Source: Bacteroidales bacterium
GTDB taxonomy: Bacteria > Bacteroidota > Bacteroidia > Bacteroidales > UBA932
Direction: 5' to 3'
DNA: 39,940 nt
Assembly: GCA_017482565.1 (NCBI GenBank)
Contig: JAFUMO010000042.1
Span: 1 to 39,940 of the forward strand
The notes below the pieces were generated by a model, which was given only the letters and a program-made list of their open reading frames with translations, was not told the origin of the DNA and did not search any database. Shown here piece after piece: positions 31,066 to 39,621 of the stretch. Within the stretch, counting starts at the first letter, position 1, and each line of letters begins with the position of its first letter. Made by a program: the position numbers and the translations under genes.

Positions 31066-32373
31066 CTGTTGGTTCCTTTTCCTGCGCTTCTTGGCATATC
31101 TCTGCTGTCTGATGCGGTTCTTGGTGTATTTGTAGATTACCGCAAATATGAGCCCTGAAAACACCAGGAAGATGAGTATATATGTCCAGGCGGAGGCACT
31201 GTCTCCCTTCACGCGGCTCCACATCCTGAGCAGCTTCTCGGTTCCCACATCATGCATTATGCCGCAACGTTCTATGATGGCGCCATCCGGATAGAGGACA
31301 GGGCTCACGCACGCGCTGTCTGCCTGCGGCCCGAAGAAATAGCTCACATCAATAGGCCCATACTCATCTGAATCATACATCTCCTCCAGTACCTCATCCC
31401 CACCTATCACACTCACATAACCTGTCATATCCATATTCCTTATTGCATTCTCAGGCATACACATAAAGTTGATGAAATACCTGGCAGCCTTTACATTATG
31501 TGCATATTTTGGGATAACCCACCCATCAAACCACACAGAACTGCCAGTCTCAGGGATGGCATAATCCAGCTCCAGACCTATCTCAGCAGCCTCATCCATG
31601 GCCCACTGCGCATCACCGCTCCACGAGAGATTCAGCCATGCCAGCTCCTTGGTCATCTGCTCCTTGCCGAAATCTGCCTCCCAGCCCGCAACGGACTCCC
31701 TGAAACCGTTGATATATTCCTCAACCATTTCAACGGACTCATCAGAAACATCAAATGTCAATGATTCAAGATCTTTTCTTCCCGACAATATCTCATCCTT
31801 ATTCAATGCTATCAGCAAAGAGGTATATACATCCCTGAAGGCATCCTTCACAAGCACCTTCCCCTTGTAGGCAGGGTTTGCAAGGACATCCCAGCTGCAC
31901 ACCTCCTGCGGATCTATATACTTGGGGTTATACAGGAGGCCCACTGTCCCCCACATATAGCCCACACAATAGTCATTCGCATTTTTCCCGTCACCCTCTA
32001 TCTGCTCCAGCTTCTCCTGGATATATGGGGAAACATTCCCCAAATAGTTTGGGGTAGAACCAAAATCCCTCTCTATCGGGAGGATAAGGTCACTTTTGAG
32101 CATCCTCTCAATTATGTAGTCCGAAGGGCATACCACATCATAATCCTCATGCCCGAGCTCAATCTTTGAGAGCATGGTCTCATTGATGTCAAAGGTCTGG
32201 TAGATGATTGTGACATCCTCACCGGTCTGCTCCTTGTACCACTGTTCAAACTCTCCAAGCAGCTCTTCATCTATATAGTCTGCCCAGTTATAGACCTTGA
32301 GGATATTGTCTCTCCCCTGCGAGCACCCTGCAAGCATCAATGCCGCAGCAAACATGTACAAAAGTCTCTTCAT
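31051..32373 (-). CDS. potD: Spermidine/putrescine-binding protein PotD
   Basis: Solute-binding subunit of the polyamine importer, 440 residues. The start at 32373 is chosen because it follows the potC stop by one base (TAAG-ATG) and gives a lipoprotein signal MKRLLYMFAAALMLAGC (Cys17); an upstream ATG at 32397 would overlap potC. The family core includes LKVYNWADYIDEELLGEFEQ near the front. Unusual is the C-terminus: after the binding domain come a membrane helix (about 390-413) and a strongly basic tail of about 20 residues, so the protein would be anchored at both ends. PotD of enterobacteria (about 348 residues) has neither a lipobox nor this tail. Last gene of potABCD. Confidence 0.9.
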   Translation of the reverse strand: MKRLLYMFAAALMLAGCSQGRDNILKVYNWADYIDEELLGEFEQWYKEQTGEDVTIIYQTFDINETMLSKIELGHEDYDVVCPSDYIIERMLKSDLILPIERDFGSTPNYLGNVSPYIQEKLEQIEGDGKNANDYCVGYMWGTVGLLYNPKYIDPQEVCSWDVLANPAYKGKVLVKDAFRDVYTSLLIALNKDEILSGRKDLESLTFDVSDESVEMVEEYINGFRESVAGWEADFGKEQMTKELAWLNLSWSGDAQWAMDEAAEIGLELDYAIPETGSSVWFDGWVIPKYAHNVKAARYFINFMCMPENAIRNMDMTGYVSVIGGDEVLEEMYDSDEYGPIDVSYFFGPQADSACVSPVLYPDGAIIERCGIMHDVGTEKLLRMWSRVKGDSASAWTYILIFLVFSGLIFAVIYKYTKNRIRQQRYAKKRRKRNQQKMSR

Positions 32374-32374
32374 C

Positions 32375-33178
32375 TTATTCTTCAGCTTTTCTGGCATTGC
32401 GGATATTCCTTATGTTGATAACAATAAGGAGCACCAGCACACCCACAAACATAAGTGTAATCAATGGACGGAGCTCAGGGGTAAGGCCGCCTTTACGGGC
32501 ATCTGTATAGATGTAGGTTGATAGGGTATCCAGACCTATGGTTCCCCTTGTAAAGAAGGTTACCGCAAAATCATCCAGTGACATTGTAAACGCCAGTATG
32601 AACCCGGAAATCATACCCGGCTTGAGCATAGGGACAAGCACCTTCTTGAGTGCCTGGAACGGGGTTGCACCAAGATCCAGGGCAGCCTCATATATGTTGG
32701 GATTCATCTGTGTAAGCTTAGGCAGCACACTCAGCACCACATACGGGGTACAGAATGTTATATGGGCAAGCACCACTGTGACATATCCCTGGCTCACATG
32801 CAGGAAAACAAAGAGCAGGAACAGCGAAACACCGGTAATGATATCAGGATTGAGCATAGGGATATTGTTCAGGAAAGTTATCGCCTTCTTGCCCCTGCCC
32901 CTCATGTTGTGTATTCCTATTGCAGCAACTGTTCCCAGGAAAGTTGAGACTGTTGCGGCAATGAGGGCAATCAACAGGGTATTTTCAATTGCAGACATGA
33001 GGGAACCCGTTCCCTGCATGTCTCCGGTAAAGAGGTTGGAGTAGAGCTTTGTGGAAAAGCCTGTCCAGTTTCCCAGCACCTTGCTTTCGGTGAAGGAGAA
33101 TATTCCTATGAACACTATAGGCGCATAAAGGATAACCAGAAGCAGCCAGATATAGCATTGTGCAAAAAACTTTTTCAT
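32375..33178 (-). CDS. potC: Spermidine/putrescine ABC permease PotC
   Basis: Inner-membrane permease of 267 residues with six predicted helices. The EAA loop, which docks to the ATPase, is EAALDLGATPFQALKKVLVP near residues 165-184, the classic form for this family. It follows potB by two bases and overlaps nothing; potD starts one base after its stop, which suggests coupled translation of all four genes. The order A-B-C-D is the standard one for polyamine uptake operons. Confidence 0.93.
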   Translation of the reverse strand: MKKFFAQCYIWLLLVILYAPIVFIGIFSFTESKVLGNWTGFSTKLYSNLFTGDMQGTGSLMSAIENTLLIALIAATVSTFLGTVAAIGIHNMRGRGKKAITFLNNIPMLNPDIITGVSLFLLFVFLHVSQGYVTVVLAHITFCTPYVVLSVLPKLTQMNPNIYEAALDLGATPFQALKKVLVPMLKPGMISGFILAFTMSLDDFAVTFFTRGTIGLDTLSTYIYTDARKGGLTPELRPLITLMFVGVLVLLIVINIRNIRNARKAEE

Positions 33179-33180
33179 AT

Positions 33181-33948
33181 CTATACTATCCCTCCACTTA
33201 CGTCTTTCTTATTGTCCTGCAATAAGGATGTTATACCTATGATTACCAGCATTACCAGCGAAAGAGCCGCTCCATAGTTCCACATTGAAGAGTTGATGTT
33301 CTCCTGGATGATTGTACCAAAGAGCTTTATCTTGTTGTTGGTAAGGAATTCAGATATTGCAAATGTACTCACCGTAGGCATGAACACCATCATCACGCCG
33401 CTCATTATACCCGGCATTGAGAGGGGAACCTGCACTTTCCAGAATACCTGCCATGGGGTGGCTCCCAGGTCTGAAGCAGCCTCCGCGTATGACTTGTCCA
33501 TCTTGTTGAGGATATTGTAGATAGGATAGATCATGAACGGAAGATAGTCATAGACCATACCCACAAGCAGGGTTCCCTTGCCAAGTTGTATCCCCATCAC
33601 ATGGAACAGCTCCGCTGTGGCCAGTGTCCTCATGAGGGCATTTATCCACATAGGCATTATGAATAGTACTATTGTAACTGCACTCCTGTTGAGCTTCTTG
33701 TTGGCCAGAATCCACGCTGCAGGATAGCCAAGGAGAATACAGATGATGGTATTCTCAATTGCCACCTCAAGTGAAAGGGCAAATGTGCCTATTGCATCCG
33801 GATCATTGAGGAACTTGGCAAAATTGGCCAAAGTAAAGCTGCCGGATGTATCCTGGAACGCATAAAGTATGATGATTACGAGCGGAAGGGCCACAAACAA
33901 TACCAGGAATATTGCATATGGGAGTGCCCAGGTGCTCCTTTTAGTCAT
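33181..33948 (-). CDS. potB: Spermidine/putrescine ABC permease PotB
   Basis: Inner-membrane permease of 255 residues from the chosen ATG at 33948, which overlaps the potA stop as ATGACTAA; an ATG three codons upstream (33957) is possible. Six helices are predicted, and the cytoplasmic EAA loop [21 protein letters not shown] is present. With PotC it forms the membrane channel through which the polyamine passes. The overlap with potA indicates coupled translation. Confidence 0.93.
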   Translation of the reverse strand: MTKRSTWALPYAIFLVLFVALPLVIIILYAFQDTSGSFTLANFAKFLNDPDAIGTFALSLEVAIENTIICILLGYPAAWILANKKLNRSAVTIVLFIMPMWINALMRTLATAELFHVMGIQLGKGTLLVGMVYDYLPFMIYPIYNILNKMDKSYAEAASDLGATPWQVFWKVQVPLSMPGIMSGVMMVFMPTVSTFAISEFLTNNKIKLFGTIIQENINSSMWNYGAALSLVMLVIIGITSLLQDNKKDVSGGIV

Positions 33949-35338
33949 TATCCTCATTGCGCTTCACAATTTTGATGTCCGCAGGGGCTATGTTTATACC
34001 AACAAGGTCTCCCTTGTCCCAAATGTCTGTTGTATCCACCCAGATATGGTCTCCGTCATCGGTGAGGATTGTAAGGTGATAGTGGTCTCCCTTGTAGATG
34101 AGGAAGTGTACATCACCCTGCAGCTTGCCGTCCTCCTGATGGTCTATGAGGTCAACCTTTGAGAAATCAACCTTCACATCCACCTTATCCCCATGGGAGA
34201 ACCCTTCTGGGACAGTGCACTCGAATGTCTCATAAAGGAACTTCACGTGGTTCTCATCCACAACCTCACCCTCAAATGTATTGCATGTACGCTCCTTGTG
34301 CATTACCTGTATGTCTGCAGGCCTTATGATGAGCCCCACCTCCTGGTCAGGTACAAAGGCATTGTAGTCCTGGATCATCAGCTCATATCCCTTGTCTGTC
34401 TCCACGAACATCTCATAATGGACACCCTTGAAGGTACAGGACTTCACTTTAGCCATAAACTGGGCGCTCTCCAGATTCCTTACAATATAGATATCTTCCG
34501 GACGCACAACCACATCCACCTCCACATTCTCTCCGAACCCCTCATCAATGCACTCGAACTCGTGCCCCACAAACTCCACCAGCTTGTCCTTTATCATCTT
34601 TCCGTTAAGGATATTTGACTCGCCTATGAAATCTGCCACAAATGAGTTCTGCGGCTCATTGTATATGTCTGTAGGGGTACCTATCTGCTGAATCTTTCCC
34701 TCATTCATCACAATGATTGTATCTGAGAGGGTAAGGGCCTCCTCCTGGTCATGGGTAACATAGATGAAGGTGATGCCCAACTTCCTGTGCATCTCCTTAA
34801 GCTCAATCTGCATATCCTTGCGCATCTTCAGGTCAAGCGCCGCAAGCGGCTCATCCAGAAGAAGCACCTTAGGCTGGTTGGCAATTGCACGGGCAATGGC
34901 AACCCTCTGCTGCTGGCCTCCAGAAAGTGACTCCACATCCCTGTCCTCATAGTCTGTCATGCTCACCATCTTGAGCACCTTGCGCACGCACTTGTCTATC
35001 TCAGTATCCGGAACCTTCTGCAACTTGAGGCCGAATGCTATATTCTCATACACATCAAGATGAGGGAAAAGTGCATAACGCTGGAACACGGTATTCACCG
35101 GACGCAGATGAGGCGGTACATGCGTATAGTCCTGCCCGTTTATCCTGATTTCTCCCTTATCAGTCTGCCCAAAACCTGCCAAAAGCCTCAGCAAAGTGGT
35201 TTTTCCGCATCCCGACGGTCCCAGGATTGTAACAAATTCCCCTTTTTTTACCTTTATGCTCACATCATCCAGAATCACCTTGTCGCCAAAGCTTTTGGAT
35301 ATATTGTTGAGTTCAATGATGTAATCCCTGTTTTCCAT
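33941..35338 (-). CDS. potA: Spermidine/putrescine ABC ATPase PotA
   Basis: ATPase of the polyamine importer, 465 residues. Walker [10 protein letters not shown] (40-48), signature LSGGQQQR (138-145), Walker B VLLLDEP (158-164, Asp162 and Glu163) and H-loop His196 are intact. The C-terminal part (about 235-465) is some 90 residues longer than in the E. coli protein (about 378 residues) and looks like two consecutive TOBE-type regulatory modules: [20 protein letters not shown] and [10 protein letters not shown] recur. This could be a polyamine-sensing or transporter-inhibiting extension; the role is not known. First gene of the operon, preceded by a long leader. Confidence 0.94.
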   Translation of the reverse strand: MENRDYIIELNNISKSFGDKVILDDVSIKVKKGEFVTILGPSGCGKTTLLRLLAGFGQTDKGEIRINGQDYTHVPPHLRPVNTVFQRYALFPHLDVYENIAFGLKLQKVPDTEIDKCVRKVLKMVSMTDYEDRDVESLSGGQQQRVAIARAIANQPKVLLLDEPLAALDLKMRKDMQIELKEMHRKLGITFIYVTHDQEEALTLSDTIIVMNEGKIQQIGTPTDIYNEPQNSFVADFIGESNILNGKMIKDKLVEFVGHEFECIDEGFGENVEVDVVVRPEDIYIVRNLESAQFMAKVKSCTFKGVHYEMFVETDKGYELMIQDYNAFVPDQEVGLIIRPADIQVMHKERTCNTFEGEVVDENHVKFLYETFECTVPEGFSHGDKVDVKVDFSKVDLIDHQEDGKLQGDVHFLIYKGDHYHLTILTDDGDHIWVDTTDIWDKGDLVGINIAPADIKIVKRNEDND

Positions 35339-35700
35339 TCCAAGTTCAAGAGTTTAGTGTTAAAAAATACGGCAACCCCGTGTCAGCTGCACCTGAGGCA
35401 ACAGACAAAAGAATTCCGTACAAAAAAGAGTGGATTTGTTCTACTGATGGCCAGGATTGTACCGCACACAAAGAAAACACCGGAAAAGGTATCCGGCATA
35501 CAATCCTTAAAAATTGTTTTTGCATCCCCCCAGGATGACTTCTGCAATGACGCGGTACTGGTTGCTTCCCACGCTCTGACCGCAGAGCCGATTGCCTTTA
35601 CGGCAACCCCCAAAAAGACAAAAAATCTCCTCATCTATTTAGCCTACAGTAAAATACATAAAGTGTACAAATAGTGTTTTGATATTTTTCTGTAAAATAC
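35339..35700 (-). ncRNA. Structured leader upstream of potABCD (candidate)
   Basis: A gap of about 360 bases precedes potA. As minus-strand RNA it can form several stable hairpins: AGGATTGTA with TACAATCCT (35453-35461 and 35499-35507, 9 bp) enclosing CCGGA/TCCGG; GGTTGC with GCAACC (35560-35565 and 35603-35608) enclosing GCTCT/AGAGC; and CATCC/GGATG (35523-35537). A 12-bp direct repeat TACGGCAACCCC occurs at 35368-35379 and 35599-35610; the downstream copy is followed by a T-run in the RNA. An 83-codon frame at 35383-35634 has no protein-like features. It may be a regulatory leader or a small mobile insertion between the direct repeats. No known riboswitch class was recognised. Confidence 0.35.
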
Positions 35701-35703
35701 AAC

Positions 35704-35711
35704 CAAAAGTA
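35704..35711 (-). promoter_or_regulatory. -7 element TACTTTTG, possible potA promoter
   Basis: The minus strand reads TACTTTTG, matching TAnnTTTG, about 366 bases before the potA ATG. If used, it would produce the long structured leader. No clear -33 element. Confidence 0.35.
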
Positions 35712-35764
35712 ACTATTTTTTCCAATAAAATCATCTATTTGTAAAATTATTTGCCCAAAGAGGG

Positions 35765-35772
35765 TAATTTTG
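35765..35772 (+). promoter_or_regulatory. -7 element TAATTTTG, possible aldehyde dehydrogenase promoter
   Basis: TAATTTTG matches TAnnTTTG. It would give a leader of about 205 bases containing the two hairpin repeats at 35825-35910. A TTTG at 35738-35741 is a loose -33 candidate. Confidence 0.35.
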
Positions 35773-35824
35773 CAGGCAGGAGGGGGCAGCGCCCGTGCCC
35801 CTTCCCAGCACTACACCGGGACAA

Positions 35825-35910
35825 GTTCGGGCACGATTGGGGACCATTTTGTGCCCGGAATTACGCTGTGAACAGGTTCGGGCACGATTGGGGACCATTT
35901 TGTGCCCGGA
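35825..35910. repeat. Two 35-bp hairpin-forming direct repeats, 51-bp period
   Basis: The same 35-bp sequence occurs at 35825-35859 and 35876-35910 without a difference. Each copy is itself an imperfect palindrome: CGGGCAC near the front and GTGCCCG near the end can pair, with ATTGGGGACCATTTT in the loop. They lie in the leader of the aldehyde dehydrogenase gene. They could be protein sites, RNA hairpins or remnants of a repeat family; nothing in the window decides. Confidence 0.7.
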
Positions 35911-35985
35911 GCCGGTTAAATGCCTGTGCAGGGAAAACAAAATGACCGGGCAGGGGTTATATAAGTATCATATAAAGGAAACATT

Positions 35986-37485
35986 ATGCAGAACACTTCT
36001 ACAGAGAAAATAAGGGAGATTGCAAAGTCCCAGAGGGAGTTTTTCGCCACCGGGGCGACACTGGACACAGATTTCAGGAAAAGGATGCTGGAAAGGCTGC
36101 TTGATGCCCTGCAGGCATGGGAGCAGAGGCTGGCACAGGCACTGTGGGAAGATATGCACAAATCATACGAGGAGGCGTACGTTACCGAGTTCAGTATCCT
36201 GAAGGGGGAGATAAAGGCTCACTTGAAGAATCTGGACAAATGGTCCCGCAGGGAGAAGGTACCCACACCAATGACACTTTTCCCTTCCCGCAGCTATATG
36301 GTGAAGGAGCCCCTCGGGTGCGCCCTCATAATCTCCCCCTGGAACTATCAGGTACAGCTGCTGTTGAATCCGCTTGTAGGTGCAATCTCTGCAGGCTGCA
36401 CTGCCCTACTGAAGCCATCTCCTTATGTTCCTAATGTGAGTGAAACTATAGGGAAGATGATTGCAGAGACCTTCAATGAGAAGTATATTGCAGTGGTACA
36501 GGGGAACAGGGAGGTGAATGCCGCCCTGCTGGAGGAGCGCTGGGACATGATTTTCTTTACCGGAAGCCCTGCCCTCGGGCGTACAGTAATGGCTGCCGCC
36601 GCCAGAAACCTTACCCCTGTAGTACTGGAGCTGGGTGGCAAGAGCCCGTGCATCATCGACCGCACTGCGGATATAAATGTTGCCGCCCGCCGAATTGCAT
36701 GGGGAAAGACCCTCAACAGCGGACAGACCTGCATAGCACCGGATTATCTGATTGTACATGAGGCCATAAAGGATGAGTTTGTGCAGGCATTTGCCCAAGA
36801 GGTGAAGGCCCTGCATGGGGATGATATTTTTGCATCTCAGCATTATGTGCATATGGTGAACGGGAAGGCCTATGAACGGGTATGCAGCTACCTGCAGCAG
36901 GGAAAGATACTCTACGGAGGACGCACAGATGCCACCACCAGATGCATTGAGCCCACAATCCTGGAATGTATGGCAGAGGATGCCCCTGTAATGCAGGAAG
37001 AGATTTTCGGCCCCATCTTCCCGATGATTACATTTAGTGAAGGTGCCGGATCCGCCTCTGCAGCAGACGGGAACCCGGCTGCCCGGGCACCTGAAGTCAT
37101 AACCCCGGCTGCCCGGGCACCTGAAGCCTCAAACCGGGCTGCCACCCGCATCGGGCAGAGCTTCACGGAGCAGGCCATCAATTTCATAGTGCAGAGGGAG
37201 AAGCCCCTGGCGCTCTATTTCTTTGGAGAAGAGAAGCAGGGATGGGAAATCATCCGCAAGACTTCATCAGGAGGAGGATGCATAAATGATGTGATAATGC
37301 ACATTGCCAACGGGAACATGCCTTTTGGAGGGGTGGGCAATTCCGGGATGGGACGCTACCACCACCGCCACAGCTTTGAGTGCTTCACCCACACCCGTTC
37401 AATACTGGTTTCCTCTACCAGTCCCGATCTCCCTTTCAGGTACATGCCCTACAGGCTGTTCAGATGGATAAAGGGGCTGATGTAG
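35986..37485 (+). CDS. Aldehyde dehydrogenase, ALDH3-like
   Basis: NAD(P)-dependent oxidation of aldehydes to acids, 499 residues. Visible landmarks: ISPWNYQ with Asn120, coenzyme loop FTGSPALGR (191-199), general base Glu215 in LELGGKSP, nucleophile Cys249 in NSGQTC, and EEIFGPIFP (338-346). Short N-terminus and overall length fit class 3 (fatty or aromatic aldehyde) enzymes. About 40 residues are inserted between FPMITF (345-350) and the next helix (AINFIVQREKPLALYFF), a low-complexity Ala/Pro stretch that includes PAARAPE twice; family members are continuous there. The insertion keeps the frame. It is convergent with rmuC and not in an operon. Confidence 0.92.
   Translation: MQNTSTEKIREIAKSQREFFATGATLDTDFRKRMLERLLDALQAWEQRLAQALWEDMHKSYEEAYVTEFSILKGEIKAHLKNLDKWSRREKVPTPMTLFPSRSYMVKEPLGCALIISPWNYQVQLLLNPLVGAISAGCTALLKPSPYVPNVSETIGKMIAETFNEKYIAVVQGNREVNAALLEERWDMIFFTGSPALGRTVMAAAARNLTPVVLELGGKSPCIIDRTADINVAARRIAWGKTLNSGQTCIAPDYLIVHEAIKDEFVQAFAQEVKALHGDDIFASQHYVHMVNGKAYERVCSYLQQGKILYGGRTDATTRCIEPTILECMAEDAPVMQEEIFGPIFPMITFSEGAGSASAADGNPAARAPEVITPAARAPEASNRAATRIGQSFTEQAINFIVQREKPLALYFFGEEKQGWEIIRKTSSGGGCINDVIMHIANGNMPFGGVGNSGMGRYHHRHSFECFTHTRSILVSSTSPDLPFRYMPYRLFRWIKGLM
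37074..37126 (+). repeat. 30-bp tandem repeat inside the aldehyde dehydrogenase gene
   Basis: A 23-bp sequence with the palindrome GCCCGGGC occurs at 37074-37096 and again at 37104-37126, period 30 bp, with a degenerate third start near 37134 (CGGGCTGCC). It encodes PAARAPE twice and lies wholly in the inserted segment. Confidence 0.8.
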
Positions 37486-37517
37486 TGCTCCCCTTGAATA
37501 GGCGGCAATCCAAACCT

Positions 37518-37539
37518 GCACCGGTGAGGGAACCGGTGC
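37518..37539. terminator. Hairpin between convergent aldehyde dehydrogenase and rmuC genes
   Basis: GCACCGGT (37518-37525) and ACCGGTGC (37532-37539) form an 8-bp GC-rich stem with a 6-base loop. No long T-run follows, so termination by this hairpin alone is uncertain. Confidence 0.45.
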
Positions 37540-37567
37540 TTACCCGGGGGAGTGAGTACCATTTTGG

Positions 37568-39121
37568 CTATTCCCTGGCCTGATCAAGGTATTTGTCGGG
37601 AATGGACTTCTTTGGCAGAATCCCCTTCTCCTTGAGCGATTCCACCCTTCTGATGAGGTTTCCTCTTCCTGAGCAAAGCTGGTTCTCCGCAGTGCTGAAT
37701 GATTTATGGAGGGATTCTATCTTGGTGCCAATATCATTGAAGGAATCCAGGAATCCCGCAAATTTCTCATAGAGGCCTGTACTCTCGGCAACTATTGTCT
37801 CCACATTGCGGGTCTGGCGCTCGCTCTGCCAAATGTTGTAGATAAGCTTGAGGCTCATCATCAGGTTTGTAGGGTTAATCAGAAGCACATTTTTTGAGAA
37901 AGCATACTGCCCTATCTTGGGATCTGTCTGCAATGCCAGGATGTAGCTACCCTCGTTAGGGATGAACATCAGAACATGTGAAATGGTATTGCCCACCAGT
38001 TTCTCATAATTCTTGGCCGAAAGCTCATCAATGTGCTTGCGGACAGAATCCATATTCTCCTTGGCTGCCTTCTTCTGCTCCTCGGCACCGTCAGCCGCCA
38101 CATACTCCAGATATGCAGTAAGTGAGACCTTGGAGTCTATCACAATGCTCTTCTCTCCCGGACATTTCACAATTACATCCGGCCTGTAGTTCTCATTCCC
38201 CTCCCCCTTCACATTCTGCTGGATAAAGTAATCCTCCCCTTTTCGCAAACCGCTCCCCTCAAGGATGTTTTCAAGCACCTGCTCTCCCCAGTCACCCTGC
38301 ACCTTGGATTTGTTCTTCAGGGCCTTTGCCAGATCTTCCGCCTGCACCCCAACCCTCACGGTCTCTTTGGCCAATGCCTCAATTGTCTGCGTAATGGAAG
38401 CTTTCCGCGCCGCCGAATCAGTATTCACCTTCTGGACACTCTCCTCCATTTTTGCCATCTGCTCCCTTATCTGTTTGAAACTGATATTCAACGGATCCAC
38501 AATCTTGCTCATCTGCTCCCTGCTTGCAGCTCCAAGCTCCTCCTGCCTGGCCTTGAGCACCTTCTCGGAAGTGGTCTGCATCTGCTCCTTGATGAGGTTC
38601 AGCTGGGTATCCAGCTGTTCACGGTTCATCTGCTTGAGGGCCTCAATCTGTTTCTCCTGAGCCTCCTTGAGAGCATCAATACGCTTCTGGCTATCATCCT
38701 TCAAGGCTGCCAGCTGTTTGTCACTGCTCTCCCTGGCATCAGCCAGCTGCTTCTCATAGGACTCCCTGGCACCTGCCATCTGCTTCTCATAGGACTCCTT
38801 TGCCTCAGAAAGCTGCCTTTGGGCCGCTTCCCTTGCCTGTGCCAGCTGCCCCTGTGCATCTGCCTTCACCTCTGCCAGCTGCCTCTCCCCATCAGCCTTC
38901 GCCTGCTCCAGCTGCCTGGCCGCATTCTCCTCATTTGCACGGCACACATCCCTCTGGGAAGTAAGTTCCATCACCTGCCCCAGAAGCTCCCCAATGCGGG
39001 CATCCTTTGCCTCAATCTCACCGGTTCTGTCGGGAATATGGACACTCTTCTTCCCTACAAAATACATTGCAACCCCCAGCACTGCTGCACCTACTGAAAA
39101 TATCAAAATATACAGTTCCAT
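37568..39121 (-). CDS. rmuC: DNA recombination protein RmuC
   Basis: RmuC limits recombination at inverted repeats and is predicted to be a nuclease-like protein; a role in restricting DNA rearrangement is known in E. coli. The protein of 517 residues has an N-terminal membrane helix (about 3-22), a long coiled coil rich in Glu, Lys, Gln and Ala with visible heptads and repeated segments such as ESYEKQ (roughly 40-240), and the conserved RmuC domain with VQGDWGEQVLENILEGSG, RPDVIV and VIDSKVSLTAY (about 275-370). The restriction-endonuclease-like core residues appear intact. Transcribed alone from a -7 element at 39141-39148. Confidence 0.93.
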   Translation of the reverse strand: MELYILIFSVGAAVLGVAMYFVGKKSVHIPDRTGEIEAKDARIGELLGQVMELTSQRDVCRANEENAARQLEQAKADGERQLAEVKADAQGQLAQAREAAQRQLSEAKESYEKQMAGARESYEKQLADARESSDKQLAALKDDSQKRIDALKEAQEKQIEALKQMNREQLDTQLNLIKEQMQTTSEKVLKARQEELGAASREQMSKIVDPLNISFKQIREQMAKMEESVQKVNTDSAARKASITQTIEALAKETVRVGVQAEDLAKALKNKSKVQGDWGEQVLENILEGSGLRKGEDYFIQQNVKGEGNENYRPDVIVKCPGEKSIVIDSKVSLTAYLEYVAADGAEEQKKAAKENMDSVRKHIDELSAKNYEKLVGNTISHVLMFIPNEGSYILALQTDPKIGQYAFSKNVLLINPTNLMMSLKLIYNIWQSERQTRNVETIVAESTGLYEKFAGFLDSFNDIGTKIESLHKSFSTAENQLCSGRGNLIRRVESLKEKGILPKKSIPDKYLDQARE

Positions 39122-39140
39122 AACCTTGTTTTTACACCCG

Positions 39141-39148
39141 CAAAATTA
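39141..39148 (-). promoter_or_regulatory. -7 element TAATTTTG for rmuC
   Basis: The minus strand reads TAATTTTG, a TAnnTTTG match, 20 bases upstream of the rmuC ATG at 39121. Confidence 0.55.
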
Positions 39149-39205
39149 AGAATAATTGCCCTCAACTGGAAAGAATTTACTATTATTGTGTTACAGATAG
39201 CCCTG

Positions 39206-39298
39206 ATGGGCAAGAACGGAAGGACACTCTTTGAAGAGGCCTGCCTGGCCTTTGAGCACCTTTTTCAGATAGAGAGGGAGATTGAGAGGAAGAGCTAA
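39206..39298 (+). pseudogene. C-terminal fragment of an unknown protein
   Basis: The frame MGKNGRTLFEEACLAFEHLF continues for ten residues to TAA at 39296-39298 (30 residues). It is amphipathic and charged, looks like the end of a helical protein, and the frame stays open upstream to about 39143 without a convincing start. I do not recognise the family. Position between rmuC and integrase debris suggests a remnant of a mobile element. Confidence 0.3.
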
Positions 39299-39311
39299 GA
39301 AAAGCAGCCTT

Positions 39312-39467
39312 TCAGCTGCCCACTTTATCTGTTTCGGTGAATGCCAATCCCATTCCTATTACTATTACGCTTAGAATTAATACAGCATACAATCCCTTGT
39401 ATAGAAGGTATCCTATCACTCCTGCCCAGAAGAGAGTAAGGAAAACTGATGAAATTTTGTTCCACAT
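39312..39467 (-). CDS. Small membrane protein, 51 aa
   Basis: ATG at 39467 opens a 51-residue frame beginning MWNKISSVFLTLFWAGVIGY with two hydrophobic stretches (about 6-22 and 26-43) and a polar end FTETDKVGS. The hydrophobic pattern makes a real protein likely; frames on the opposite strand and in the neighbouring phase lack such a pattern. No Shine-Dalgarno or promoter is clear and no family was recognised. It may be an intact small gene or part of a degraded one. Confidence 0.45.
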   Translation of the reverse strand: MWNKISSVFLTLFWAGVIGYLLYKGLYAVLILSVIVIGMGLAFTETDKVGS

Positions 39468-39579
39468 AAGCTGGTGTTTTCTTACTGAACAAAATTTGTG
39501 GGGAAAGGTTCAGCAGATGATTGAGGATTTGGCCTCCGGCATTCCTGCCGTAGCCGGGAATATAGCCCAAGCTGAGTGA

Positions 39580-39612
39580 GGAAATCCTCCGCATTTGATG
39601 CGGGGGATTTCC
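39580..39612. terminator. Strong hairpin before the integrase remnant
   Basis: GGAAATCC (39580-39587), a T-G pair and CCGCAT pair with ATGCGG and GGATTTCC (39605-39612) around a 3-base loop, 15 bp in total. It may be a terminator of a lost gene or a structure at an element end. Confidence 0.55.
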
Positions 39613-39621
39613 TGCTTGTAG

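Noticed and set aside
35551-35608. Similarity of the leader to the SRP RNA apical domain (GTCAG...GGGAAGCAACC)
   Set aside because: The GGAA tetraloop and the symmetric loop are not formed; likeness is limited to a few short words.
35383-35634. 83-codon frame upstream of potA as a gene
   Set aside because: No recognisable domain or ribosome binding site, and its bases are better explained by strong RNA stems.
35060-35674. 204-codon plus-strand frame across the potA start and leader
   Set aside because: It runs antisense to potA for almost half its length and has no protein-like pattern.
39325-39594. 89-codon minus frame and 80-codon plus frame near the right edge
   Set aside because: They overlap the 51-residue hydrophobic frame in other phases and show no domain, signal or membrane pattern.
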